Positions 1 to 9,220 of a DNA stretch of 64,000 nucleotides are shown piece after piece. Source of the stretch: Evernia prunastri (lineage: Eukaryota; Ascomycota; Lecanoromycetes; Lecanorales; Parmeliaceae); contig NKYR01000102.1 of NCBI GenBank assembly GCA_003184365.1, forward strand, positions 4,921 to 68,920, given 5' to 3'. Positions within the stretch are counted from its first letter, which is position 1, and each line of letters opens with the position of its first letter. A program made the translations under genes and the position numbers. The notes below the pieces were generated by a model. That model made no database searches. It saw only the letters and a program-made list of their open reading frames with translations, and had not been told where the DNA came from.

Positions 1-1
1 C

Positions 2-280
2 ACCGATACATATAAACAGATATATAATACTATGGCTACTAATAATACATTAGAAGCTAAACTTAATGCTAAAGGGGTATTAACACACCCTACTTTAGAA
101 CATGTACATGATACACATAATACTTTTATCAACAGAATTATACAATTTCATATGCGCGGTATTAGTACGGATGCTTCATACAACAGCCATAATAATATAA
201 TGTCGTATGCTAATGCATTTAAAGCTGAATTTGCCAAAATTAAATTAGATTGTGAAACCCGTTCAGATCTTATACATTAG
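2..280 (+). CDS. Overlap copy of hypothetical ORF (C-terminal part)
   Basis: This is the 3' part of the same ORF that is written more fully at 321-766. The 1-319 contig repeats about 315 bp of 488-802 with one difference (Phe versus Ile after the HDTHNT residues). It ends just before the cox1 micro-exon. It is best read as an unmerged contig end, not a second gene. Confidence 0.5.
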   Translation, partial: TDTYKQIYNTMATNNTLEAKLNAKGVLTHPTLEHVHDTHNTFINRIIQFHMRGISTDASYNSHNNIMSYANAFKAEFAKIKLDCETRSDLIH

Positions 281-320
281 TGCACAGAAATATGATTAAA
301 TATTTAACTACTATATGACN

Positions 321-766
321 TTCCAGCTATCATGTGTGTTGGAGATGTTTCAAATGTGGTTGATCACTTGGAAACCGTAAACACCGTAACAGGTGAACTC
401 TTAAAAACACTTGATGTTTCATCTGTTACAGCTAAGCAAGAATTGGATGTATTATATGATGTGCATGAAAGGTTAAAAGTGGCTATCACCGATACATATA
501 AACAGATATATAATACTATGGCTACTAATAATACATTAGAAGCTAAACTTAATGCTAAAGGGGTATTAACACACCCTACTTTAGAACATGTACATGATAC
601 ACATAATACTATTATCAACAGAATTATACAATTTCATATGCGCGGTATTAGTACGGATGCTTCATACAACAGCCATAATAATATAATGTCGTATGCTAAT
701 GCATTTAAAGCTGAATTTGCCAAAATTAAATTAGATTGTGAAACCCGTTCAGATCTTATACATTAG
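321..766 (+). CDS. Hypothetical ORF upstream of a cox1 exon, 5' end cut by contig boundary
   Basis: The frame is open from the contig start at 321 to TAG at 764-766, about 148 residues, so the true start lies upstream and ATG 332 may be internal. The product is hydrophilic and helix-rich, with no LAGLIDADG, GIY-YIG or transmembrane signature visible. I do not recognise it. It ends 37 bp before the 18-nt cox1 exon at 804-821, so it probably lies in the preceding cox1 intron, either as a free-standing intron ORF or as the C-terminus of a larger one. Its position next to unrecognised ORFs at other core genes makes it of interest. Existence of the frame is clear; function is unknown. Confidence 0.5.
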
Positions 767-803
767 TGCACAGAAATATGATTAAATATTTAACTACTAT
801 ATG

Positions 804-821
804 ACTTACTACGTAGTAGCT
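804..821 (+). CDS. cox1: cox1 micro-exon (Thr-Tyr-Tyr-Val-Val-Ala)
   Basis: ACT TAC TAC GTA GTA GCT encodes TYYVVA. In cytochrome c oxidase subunit 1 this directly precedes HFHYVLSM, and HFHYVLSM begins the exon at 2771. The stretch follows a G at 803 and ends in T, as expected for group I intron borders. An intron endonuclease frame continues in phase directly from it. The 18-nt exon is therefore flanked by two introns. Exact borders are inferred from protein conservation. Confidence 0.7.
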
Positions 822-1833
822 CAAATGGGCCTGAATAATTCATCTTCTAGTAAGAATTATTTTGCAACTGACTATATGCTGGAAACTATATCATTTGTGT
901 ATCGTTTACTATTTATTTATACGTTTTATCTTTATAAATTAGATGTCAGTAAGATTAATCTCAATCTTTTAAATAGTCAAAATAACAATACTACAATAAG
1001 TCCTAAGCTTATGGATATACAATCAGCAGAAAACTGTAAAGGATTCTCAGAGACTACACGTCAGTTACCAGATCTTGAAGAAGATAAATTTTGAAATTGA
1101 TTTGCAGGTATAATAGATGGAGATGGCAATTTTGATATCAGATTGGATCAAAATAAAAGAGTTTTAAAACAAATTAGAATTAAACTACATAATAGAGATA
1201 TGAGAATATTAACACGTATTCAAAATTTTTTACATATTGGTAGAATTAGAGCGGATAAAAAAAACCCTATTCCACATATATAGTATCTACTAAAGAGGAT
1301 ATGATGCATGTTATTAAAAATGTTAATGGCTTAATAAGACTTAAGGTACCTGCTTATAAAGAGGCATGTAAATTATTTAATATAAACTGCATTGAAGCCA
1401 ATTATAGCATTGGCTTATATGATCCGTATTTAGCAGGTTTAGTAGACACTGACGGTAGCGTAGTATTCAATTACGCTGGTAATAGAATAGAATGTAATAT
1501 AGAATTCCAATATAATGAATATACGTCTAAATTAAATTTTGATAATACCATATTAAATTGTAAACCGTCAATTCTTGTGCGTAAAAAATCTTCTAGCTCA
1601 GCTGGTAATAAAAACTTCATATCTATTGCATTTAAATTTCAAAACGTTAATAATATGCTCTTTATATATGATTATTTTATGCATAATAGGCTATATTGTG
1701 ATATTAAGTTCTATAGGGTTACTAAAATTAAACCCTTTATAGCAATTAGAAAATATAAAACATTTCCTAAACATAGTATAGAGCATAAGATATATTCAGA
1801 CTTTGTAATAGATTGAATTAAATATGAAAACCC
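804..1833 (+). pseudogene. LAGLIDADG endonuclease in cox1 intron, contig copy with homopolymer frameshift
   Basis: The frame continues in phase from the cox1 micro-exon through an Asn/Ser-rich linker, then SAENCKGFSETTR, then the first LAGLIDADG motif (FAGIIDGDGNF, near 1105). An A-run near 1257-1264 has 8 As here and 9 in the overlapping contig, so this copy shifts frame and resumes at 1301. The gene itself is probably intact (see 1835-2710); the break looks like a sequencing indel. It would encode a homing endonuclease/maturase acting on its own intron. Confidence 0.7.
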
Positions 1834-2770
1834 NGATATACAATCAGCAGAAAACTGTAAAGGATTCTCAGAGACTACACGTCAGTTACCAGATCTTGAA
1901 GAAGATAAATTTTGAAATTGATTTGCAGGTATAATAGATGGAGATGGCAATTTTGATATCAGATTGGATCAAAATAAAAGAGTTTTAAAACAAATTAGAA
2001 TTAAACTACATAATAGAGATATGAGAATATTAACACGTATTCAAAATTTTTTACATATTGGTAGAATTAGAGCGGATAAAAAAAAACCCTATTCCACATA
2101 TATAGTATCTACTAAAGAGGATATGATGCATGTTATTAAAAATGTTAATGGCTTAATAAGACTTAAGGTACCTGCTTATAAAGAGGCATGTAAATTATTT
2201 AATGTAAACTGCATTGAAGCCAATTATAGCATTGGCTTATATGATCCGTATTTAGCAGGTTTAGTAGACACTGACGGTAGCGTAGTATTCAATTACGCTG
2301 GTAATAGAATAGAATGTAATATAGAATTCCAATATAATGAATATACGTCTAAATTAAATTTTGATAATACCATATTAAATTGTAAACCGTCAATTCTTGT
2401 GCGTAAAAAATCTTCTAGCTCAGCTGGTAATAAAAACTTCATATCTATTGCATTTAAATTTCAAAACGTTAATAATATGCTCTTTATATATGATTATTTT
2501 ATGCATAATAGGCTATATTGTGATATTAAGTTCTATAGGGTTACTAAAATTAAACCCTTTATAGCAATTAGAAAATATAAAACATTTCCTAAACATAGTA
2601 TAGAGCATAAGATATATTCAGACTTTGTAATAGATTGAATTAAATATGAAAACCCCTTATGATATAAGGTTCCTTTTGTTAATAAACATCTATTATCTAA
2701 AGATAACTAGTATATTTATTACTGGTAAAGATATAGTCCACAACTTATATAAATTACCTTAAATAAGTTG
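822..2770 (+). other. cox1: Group I intron in cox1, between TYYVVA and HFHYVLSM
   Basis: The intron carries a P7-like strand (TCAGAGACTACACG near 1048, repeated near 1868 by contig overlap) and the partner motif AAGATATAGTCC near 2725. It ends in G at 2770 before exon codon CAT. The endonuclease frame runs through the P7 strand itself. Apparent length is inflated by about 820 bp because the contigs either side of N1834 overlap. Confidence 0.75.
1835..2710 (+). CDS. LAGLIDADG homing endonuclease of the cox1 intron (3' copy, intact frame)
   Basis: The frame is open from the contig start to TAG 2708-2710 with TGA read as Trp. It has two LAGLIDADG motifs, FAGIIDGDGNF near 1924 and LAGLVDTDGSV near 2254, with the spacing of a two-motif single-chain enzyme. 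Together with 804-1260 it forms one product fused to the upstream cox1 exon. After translation it would be released to cleave intronless cox1 and/or help splicing; that role is known for the family and not shown here. Confidence 0.85.
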
Positions 2771-3241
2771 CATTTTCATTACGTATTAAGTATGGGAGCT
2801 GTATTTGCACTATACAGTGCATGGTATTTCTGAATACCAAAAATATTAGGTGTAGACTACAATAGATCATGAGGTAAAGCACATTTCTGGATATTATTTA
2901 CAGGGGTGAATGTTACATTTTTCCCTCAACATTTCTTAGGTCTACAAGGAATGCTACGTCGTATCAGTGATTATGCTGATGCGTTCGCAGGATGAAATTT
3001 AGTAAGTAGTTTTGGTTCAATCATTAGTGTAATAGCTACATGATTGTTCCTATACATATTATATGTTCAATTAGTAGAGGGTAAAGCTACATCAAGATAC
3101 CCTTGATTAAGTCCTGAATTCTGTAGCGACACACTACAAACGCACTTAACTAGAGCATTTAACTCATTGGAATGAGGACTAAATAGTCCGCCAAAGCCTC
3201 ATGCTTTTGTGAGTTTACCCTTACAAAGCCGTTTTAGTATA
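2771..3241 (+). CDS. cox1: cox1 3' exon, truncated contig copy
   Basis: This encodes HFHYVLSMGAVF onward into the C-terminal part of subunit 1 and is cut by N3242. It differs from the complete copy at 3345 by Leu for Pro in the usual MPRR and by Ala/Ser in DAFAGW, both single-base changes. It is the same exon from an overlapping contig. Confidence 0.9.
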
Positions 3242-3344
3242 NGTTCCTTTTGTTAATAAACATCTATTATCTAAAGATAACTAGTATATTTATTACTGGT
3301 AAAGATATAGTCCACAACTTATATAAATTACCTTAAATAAGTTG

Positions 3345-3833
3345 CATTTTCATTACGTATTAAGTATGGGAGCTGTATTTGCACTATACAGTGCATGGTA
3401 TTTCTGAATACCAAAAATATTAGGTGTAGACTACAATAGATCATGAGGTAAAGCACATTTCTGGATATTATTTACAGGGGTGAATGTTACATTTTTCCCT
3501 CAACATTTCTTAGGTCTACAAGGAATGCCACGTCGTATCAGTGATTATGCTGATTCGTTCGCAGGATGAAATTTAGTAAGTAGTTTTGGTTCAATCATTA
3601 GTGTAATAGCTACATGATTGTTCCTATACATATTATATGTTCAATTAGTAGAGGGTAAAGCTACATCAAGATACCCTTGATTAAGTCCTGAATTCTGTAG
3701 CGACACACTACAAACGCACTTAACTAGAGCATTTAACTCATTGGAATGAGGACTAAATAGTCCGCCAAAGCCTCATGCTTTTGTGAGTTTACCCTTACAA
3801 AGCCGTTTTAGTATAGTATCAAACATCTTATAA
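3345..3833 (+). CDS. cox1: cox1 last exon, cytochrome c oxidase subunit 1 C-terminus
   Basis: 162 codons from HFHYVLSM to SRFSIVSNIL, ending in TAA 3831-3833. Conserved features include the two His of HFHYVL near the heme/Cu site region, the GVDYNRSW stretch, VNVTFFPQHFLGLQGMPRR and the final helices. The product is the proton-pumping catalytic subunit of complex IV in the inner membrane. Five TGA codons fall at conserved Trp positions, fixing code 4. The stop overlaps the ATG of the next ORF by one base (TAATG). The 5' exons are at 57525-62130. Confidence 0.95.
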
Positions 3834-4525
3834 TGGATATTACCGTTAGTAAAATTGTAGCAGGTCTTGTAACTGTGGCTTTTGTAACGAAAGCAAAATG
3901 TACAATTTATGGTGGCTCTGGTTCTGGTGCGCCTGAGCAAGCTAGTGCCAGTAAACCTCAGCTAGTAGTTCAGGTGACAATACAATGATGGCCCCTGAAA
4001 CAGTACAGTATAAGCTTGACAGTATATCAGCAGAGACTGATGAATTGTTGAGAGACCCTGTGAAGTTATCAGAGGGTATGGATAATTATTATACTCCATT
4101 CAGGATTATTGATAACTAGCCTAGTGAAGTTAAAACAGACATAACCAAAGAGGCTGAAACCTTATCACCTGCCATGCAAGAGCTACATCCTCAAATACCG
4201 CAAAGAAAAAGCATTTTGGATTATTGAAACTATAAAATAGCAAACACCAAAGCTATAAAACAAGTTAGAAGAGCAGAGCAGAGCAGAGCAGAGCAGAGCA
4301 GAGCAGAGCAGAGCAGAGCTACTGGAGAAAAATGGTTATGTAACTTCACTACAGGATAAAATTCAAGTAGATGACATTAAAGAGAAATGTAATGGTATAA
4401 GAAATGTTTCTTTTTATAGTATGAGGGATATCTATAAAAAGAAATTCAACCTTGGTGATCGAAGATTCATAAGCAGGCATATGTCTGATTATGTGACTGA
4501 TGAAACACCTAGTGATGTTGACTAA
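3833..4525 (+). pseudogene. Decayed hypothetical ORF overlapping the cox1 stop codon
   Basis: ATG 3833-3835 overlaps the cox1 TAA. The first frame gives a hydrophobic N-terminus (about residues 5-22) and a Gly/Ser/Ala segment containing YGGSGSGAPEQASA. The frame then changes near 3985, meets TAG at 4117-4119, passes a GAGCA tandem repeat (4270-4319), and changes frame again into a tail ending RRFISRHMSDYVT before TAA 4523-4525. That tail matches the small ORF at 8049-8201, and the Gly/Ser segment resembles the nad5-linked ORF at 55136. I read it as a broken member of a lineage-specific ORF family; function unknown. The breaks occur in both contig copies, so they are not simple sequencing errors. 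Confidence 0.6.
4270..4319 (+). repeat. GAGCA pentanucleotide tandem repeat
   Basis: Nine GAGCA units followed by GAGCT here; the overlapping contig copy at 5350-5384 has six plus GAGCT. The difference of 15 bp keeps the frame. It sits in the decayed ORF downstream of cox1 and would encode an Arg/Ala/Glu/Gln/Ser repeat. Confidence 0.9.
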
Positions 4526-4908
4526 TTCGTTGCTTGCTAAGTTTGTAAAACAATATAATAGTAAGATGGGTAAGGAATTTTATTTTTTCCCTCTTCTTTT
4601 GTCTTAATTTGTTTTTTACTTACGGATTTTTGCAAATTATTTGCTTGCGAAGCATTGTGGTACATCAGCATCATGTTACACAAGCAAGTAGTGGATTACT
4701 TTTGTATTTGGGTCTTTATATGTGTTTCTACAGTTTATGTGATAGATTTTATATTTGTCTGGACATGTTTTGTAGATAACTGGTAGTTTAACTAGTTAAA
4801 CTGCCAATCCCTTTTTTATAATTAAGTATTAAAGGAAATATACACATAGTTCTCATTATCAGTTTTTAAGACTAACATGAGAATAGGAGAAGAGTATATT
4901 ATAACGTT
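4526..4908 (+). other. Spacer after the cox1-linked ORF, with dispersed repeat
   Basis: No gene is seen. It contains the GCGAAGCATTGTGGTACATC dispersed repeat (28-bp shared block 4644-4671) and continues into CATGTTACAC and AGCAAG sequence. It also contains a short inverted repeat around GTAGTTTAACTAGTTAAACTGCC near 4782-4804 that could fold as a hairpin. Confidence 0.6.
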
Positions 4909-4912
4909 NATA

Positions 4913-5590
4913 ATGGATATTACCGTTAGTAAAATTGTAGCAGGTCTTGTAACTGTGGCTTTTGTAACGAAAGCAAAATGTACAATTTATGGTGGCTCTG
5001 GTTCTGGTGCGCCTGAGCAAGCTAGTGCCAGTAAACCTCAGCTAGTAGTTCAGGTGACAATACAATGATGGCCCCTGAAACAGTACAGTATAAGCTTGAC
5101 AGTATATCAGCAGAGACTGATGAATTGTTGAGAGACCCTGTGAAGTTATCAGAGGGTATGGATAATTATTATACTCCATTCAGGATTATTGATAACTAGC
5201 CTAGTGAAGTTAAAACTGACATAACCAAAGAGGCTGAAACCTTATCACCTGCCATGCAAGAGCTACATCCTCAAATACCGCAAAGAAAAAGCATTTTGGA
5301 TTATTGAAACTATAAAATAGCAAACACCAAAGCTATAAAACAAGTTAGAAGAGCAGAGCAGAGCAGAGCAGAGCAGAGCAGAGCTACTGGAGAAAAATGG
5401 TTATGTAACTTCACTACAGGATAAAATTCAAGTAGATGACATTAAAGAGAAATGTAATGCTATAAGAAATGTTTCTTTTTATAGTATGAGGGATATCTAT
5501 AAAAAGAAATTCAACCTTGGTGATCGAAGATTCATAAGCAGGCATATGTCTGATTATGTGACTGATGAAACACCTAGTGGTGTTGACTAA
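4913..5590 (+). pseudogene. Overlap copy of the decayed cox1-linked ORF
   Basis: Same locus as 3833-4525, with the same frameshifts and TAG. It has a shorter GAGCA array (six units) and a few base changes. The contig then diverges from the first copy after the 28-bp repeat at 5709-5736 and leads into cox1 exon 1. Confidence 0.6.
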
Positions 5591-5708
5591 TTCGTTGCTT
5601 GCTAAGTTTGTAAAACAATATAATAGTAAGATGGGTAAGGAATTTTATTTTTTCCCTCTTCTTTTGTCTTAATTTGTTTTTTACTTACGGATTTTTGCAA
5701 ATTATTTG

Positions 5709-5736
5709 CTTGCGAAGCATTGTGGTACATCAGCAT
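5709..5736 (+). repeat. 28-bp dispersed repeat at a contig crossover
   Basis: A 28-bp block with core GCGAAGCATTGTGGTACATC is present here and at 4644-4671, 6699-6726 and 56188-56215. Left of it this contig matches the cox1 3' flank. Right of it the contig matches the cox1 5' flank. It is therefore a repeat-mediated junction, real or assembled. Confidence 0.8.
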
Positions 5737-6030
5737 TGCTATAGTTCTTCCTTGAAAAGAGGATAGCAAGAAGTTGAGCATTACATATATATATAGAAAC
5801 TCTTATATACATATATATTAAACTACACTAGTAAGGTGTAGCAAAAAAACACACCCATATAAATATATAACTACTAGGCCTTGTAAAGTATTTTTAACTT
5901 TTATTCACAGGTCTCTTTTTTTTTTTTGCCTATTCCTACTAATATCCCTACCCTACCACTTTGGCAGACCTTGTATGAACTTACATCTTCTAAATATCTA
6001 AAAAATACTTATGAAGTTTCTGCAATTAAT
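5737..6030 (+). other. Leader region of cox1, copy in the junction contig
   Basis: It matches 57229-57524. It holds a hairpin-family element (CTATAGTTCTTCC to AAGTTGAGCAT, 5740-5790), TA-rich sequence and a short stem (ACTACACTAGTAAGGTGTAG, 5822-5841). No coding region is seen before ATG 6031. Confidence 0.5.
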
Positions 6031-6281
6031 ATGAAAAATAAATTACACATAAACAAAAATAAAATATCTTTATGATTAGAAAGGTGGTTTTTATCATCAA
6101 ATGCAAAAGATATAGGAGTTTTGTATCTTATTTTTGCCTTATTATCAGGTTTAATAGGTACAGCCTTTTCTGTATTAATCAGGTTAGAACTATCTGGACC
6201 AGGTGTTCAGTTTATAGCAGACAATCAATTATACAATAGTATCATAACAGCTCATGCTATAGTTATGATATTTTTTATGGT
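6031..6281 (+). CDS. cox1: cox1 exon 1 (N-terminus), copy in the junction contig
   Basis: ATG 6031 is followed by a Lys/Asn-rich leader, then LWLERWFLSSNAKDIGVLYLIFALLSGLIGTAFSVLIRLELSGPG and AHAIVMIFFMV. This is the conserved start of cytochrome c oxidase subunit 1. The exon ends at T6281 inside the Val codon before MPAMIGGFGN, an established intron site. It is identical in layout to 57525-57775. ATG 6031 is chosen because it is the nearest in-frame Met before the conserved WLFSTNAKDIG-like block. Confidence 0.9.
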
Positions 6282-6496
6282 CGTATATGAAAATATGTCT
6301 AACATTAAATCAGAGCCTTTCTCAGCTAATACTGATAATGACTTTGACTTAAAGATTGATAACGATGATAACCGTCATAACAATAACCATCATGAGGATA
6401 ACAAAAACTTTAAACACAAATGTGTTAAAGTTTTCATAAAAAATCCTTATAACAACAGAGATGCAATACTTAAAATAACGAAAAGACAAAAAGGTG
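6282..6496 (+). CDS. Start of a cox1 intron ORF fused to exon 1, probably GIY-YIG
   Basis: The cox1 frame continues into an Asn/Asp/His-rich linker and then VFIKNPYNNRDAILKITKRQKG, cut by N6497. In fungal mitochondria an ILKITKxQKG stretch commonly precedes the GIY-YIG nuclease domain. The catalytic part is missing, so the assignment is an inference. The copy at 57783 is cut even earlier. Confidence 0.5.
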
Positions 6497-6497
6497 N

Positions 6498-6580
6498 AAT
6501 TCAACCTTGGTGATCGAAGATTCATAAGCAGGCATATGTCTGATTATGTGACTGATGAAACACCTAGTGATGTTGACTAA
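6498..6580 (+). pseudogene. Overlap fragment: tail of the decayed cox1-linked ORF
   Basis: It contains the RRFISRHMSDYVT tail and TAA 6578-6580. This contig carries the locus onward past 4908 into 6600-7270, so it links the cox1 3' flank to the small ORF at 7227/8049. Confidence 0.6.
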
Positions 6581-7226
6581 TTCGTTGCTTGCTAAGTTTG
6601 TAAAACAATATAATAGTAAGATGGGTAAGGAATTTTATTTTTTCCCTCTTCTTTTGTCTTAATTTGTTTTTTACTTACGGATTTTTGCAAATTATTTGCT
6701 TGCGAAGCATTGTGGTACATCAGCATCATGTTACACGAGCAAGTAGTGGATTACTTTTGTATTTGGGTCTTTATATGTGTTTCTACAGTTTATGTGATAG
6801 ATTTTATATTTGTCTGGACATGTTTTGTAGATAACTGGTAGTTTAACTAGTTAAACTGCCAATCCCTTTTTTATAATTAAGTATTAAAGGAAATATACAC
6901 ATAGTTCTCATTATCAGTTTTTAAGACTAACATGAGAATAGGAGAAGAGTATATTATAACGTTACTTAAAGCCAATAATTAATAACCACATGCTTTGCAT
7001 AATAGGTGTTGTGCCATGCTTTGTGATGCTATCATCTTTTCAAACAAGAAGTATAGCAGCCACAAAGCAAGCAAGCAGCATCATGTCAATACACTTGTAT
7101 ATTTAGGTGCTACCATCTAAGTATAGAATTATATAATAAATGTTAAATTTATACATTTTGTATTGTTTATCCTTTATCCTAGGACGTATGGAGGCAATAA
7201 TTTAATACGGCTAGTATTTTAATAAT
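6581..7226 (+). other. Spacer between the cox1-linked ORF and the small ORF
   Basis: No gene is seen. It includes the 28-bp repeat (6699-6726), the GTTTAACTAGTTAAAC inverted repeat, and a hairpin-family element with AGCAAGCAAGC and CACAAAGC boxes near 7015-7085. Confidence 0.5.
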
Positions 7227-7271
7227 ATGGCTGTGAGTCAACAACGTATGCGTGCATATAAAAACCTTTCN

Positions 7272-7363
7272 AAATCTATAATCAATTGAATCATGATAAT
7301 AAGAGGATTATAAGTAGACACATGTCTAATTATGTTACTAGGGATAAACCTAATAACAGTTAA
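7272..7363 (+). CDS. Overlap fragment of the 50-residue ORF
   Basis: It starts within the ORF and ends with TAA 7361-7363. The start of the ORF is in the preceding contig at 7227-7270. Comparison with 8049-8201 shows that N7271 replaces 17 missing bases, so single Ns here are not calibrated gaps. Confidence 0.6.
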
Positions 7364-7487
7364 GTCAGTTAATAATTTGTTAATTAAACAATTTTTTTAT
7401 TAGACCATACATAATGGCCTCTAGATATACTAACGTTAAATAATTAACTTTCAATAATTAACTTTCAATTTATAGCTTTTAGCTCCT

Positions 7488-7820
7488 AATACGATGTTTA
7501 GATTGCTGTGGTAATATTATATATATATCTATAAAAAGGATTTTGGAGTAAACCATACTACATAAAGCCAAATACAACTTAGCATGCACTTGTGATGCTC
7601 AATTTCATTAGCATGCTCTTACTTTAAACTTTGTTGGTGAATTCTTATCGCTATATGGAGCATTTGAAAGATTACCTATGTTGGGTGTTTTAGCTAGTTA
7701 TTTTATTATTTTTTCTAAAACACTACATATGTGTCCTACACAACACTTTGTAAAAGGTGTATATTCGGGATTAATGTTAGTCCAATCCCCAATGTTTAAT
7801 ATATCATTGGTAAAAACTGG
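7488..7820 (+). pseudogene. nad4: Overlap copy of the decayed nad4 duplicate
   Basis: Same locus as 8325-8701, truncated at N7821. Confidence 0.6.
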
Positions 7821-8048
7821 NTAATAGGTGTTGTGCCATGCTTTGTGATGCTATCATCTTTTCAAACAAGAAGTATAGCAGCCACAAAGCAAGCAAGCAG
7901 CATCATGTCAATACACTTGTATATTTAGGTGCTACCATCTAAGTATAGAATTATATAATAAATGTTAAATTTATACATTTTGTATTGTTTATCCTTTATC
8001 CTAGGACGTATGGAGGCAATAATTTAATACGGCTAGTATTTTAATAAT

Positions 8049-8201
8049 ATGGCTGTGAGTCAACAACGTATGCGTGCATATAAAAACCTTTCATTTTCAA
8101 AAAAGCAAGAAATCTATAATCAATTGAATCATGATAATAAGAGGATTATAAGTAGACACATGTCTAATTATGTTACTAGGGATAAACCTAATAACAGTTA
8201 A
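8049..8201 (+). CDS. 50-residue ORF with the ISRHMS tail motif
   Basis: ATG 8049 to TAA 8199-8201, product beginning MAVSQQRMRAYKNLS and ending DNKRIISRHMSNYVTRDKPNNS. The C-terminal half matches the tail of the decayed ORF after cox1 (DRRFISRHMSDYVTDE) and, more weakly, the end of the nad5-linked ORF (NRDNKRFISKTYKN). It could be a gene reduced to the conserved tail or a remnant. No known domain is recognised. Confidence 0.5.
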   Translation: MAVSQQRMRAYKNLSFSKKQEIYNQLNHDNKRIISRHMSNYVTRDKPNNS

Positions 8202-8324
8202 GTCAGTTAATAATTTGTTAATTAAACAATTTTTTTATTAGACCATACATAATGGCCTCTAGATATACTAACGTTAAATAATTAACGTTCAATAATTAAC
8301 TTTCAATTTATAGCTTTTAGCTCC

Positions 8325-8701
8325 TAATACGATGTTTAGATTGCTGTGGTAATATTATATATATATCTATAAAAAGGATTTTGGAGTAAACCATACTACA
8401 TAAAGCCAAATACAACTTAGCATGCACTTGTGATGCTCAATTTCATTAGCATGCTCTTACTTTAAACTTTGTTGGTGAATTCTTATCGCTATATGGAGCA
8501 TTTGAAAGATTACCTATGTTGGGTGTTTTAGCTAGTTATTTTATTATTTTTTCTAAAACACTACATATGTGTCCTACACAACACTTTGTAAAAGGTGTAT
8601 ATTCGGGATTAATGTTAGTCCAATCCCCAATGTTTAATATATCATTGGTAAAAACTGGGCAAATTTCAAGAAAGACTTATAAAAACAATAAGTGTATTTG
8701 A
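8325..8701 (+). pseudogene. nad4: Decayed partial duplicate of nad4 and its leader
   Basis: 8332-8412 resembles the nad4 upstream region at 13605-13690 (shared ATGTTTAGATTGCTGTGGTA and a later AAAGCCAAATACA). At 8420-8453 a hairpin-like element (GCATGC, GATGCTCAA, TTAGCATGC) follows. Then 8454-8554 matches nad4 15084-15184, encoding LTLNFVGEFLSLYGAFERLP. About 1.4 kb of nad4 is absent between the two blocks. The frame runs on to 8701 without nad4 homology. It is clearly a nonfunctional copy; the hairpin marks the junction. Confidence 0.75.
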
Positions 8702-9220
8702 AGCGAAGCTTACTTAAGCATTATATAATTTATATAAAAAGTAGGAACGTTCAACGACTAGAAAGTGAGCATTGCTAGCAATATCTTTTAAATCATGCTC
8801 AGCATTTTTAAATGTTTTCTATATTATATTTAGCTATCTTTTCTCTTCTTTTAAGGATAAGGATGAGCAAGAAGTATAGCATCACAAAGCACCCATACCT
8901 TAATGTAAGTATTTTTATCTATTTCTAGACAATAACATTGCATAAGATATGCTTTTCTTTGTAAGTATAATGATTAATTTTATCTAAATAAAATTAATGA
9001 AAAATACCTAATATTTATGTCTCTATTTTTATTATTAGTATTGCTCATACTTTCTCATTCATCTTTTCTTTGAAAAGAAGAAGAGAAATTGATGAAATTG
9101 CATGCGAAGCAGAGCATGTTGATGAAATTGAGCATTTAACAAAAGTAAAATGGGGCTAAATGTTAAGTTAAGAACAAGAGGTTATCTAACCACAAAGTTC
9201 TATTTATTATAATACAACTA
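8702..9220 (+). other. Spacer upstream of rps3 with two hairpin-family elements
   Basis: No gene is seen. Elements lie near 8800-8900 (CATGCTCAGCA to GATGAGCAAG, then GCATCACAAAGCA) and 9040-9150 (TTGCTCAT, CATCTTTTCTTTGAAAAGAA, ATTGAGCAT). Confidence 0.6.
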
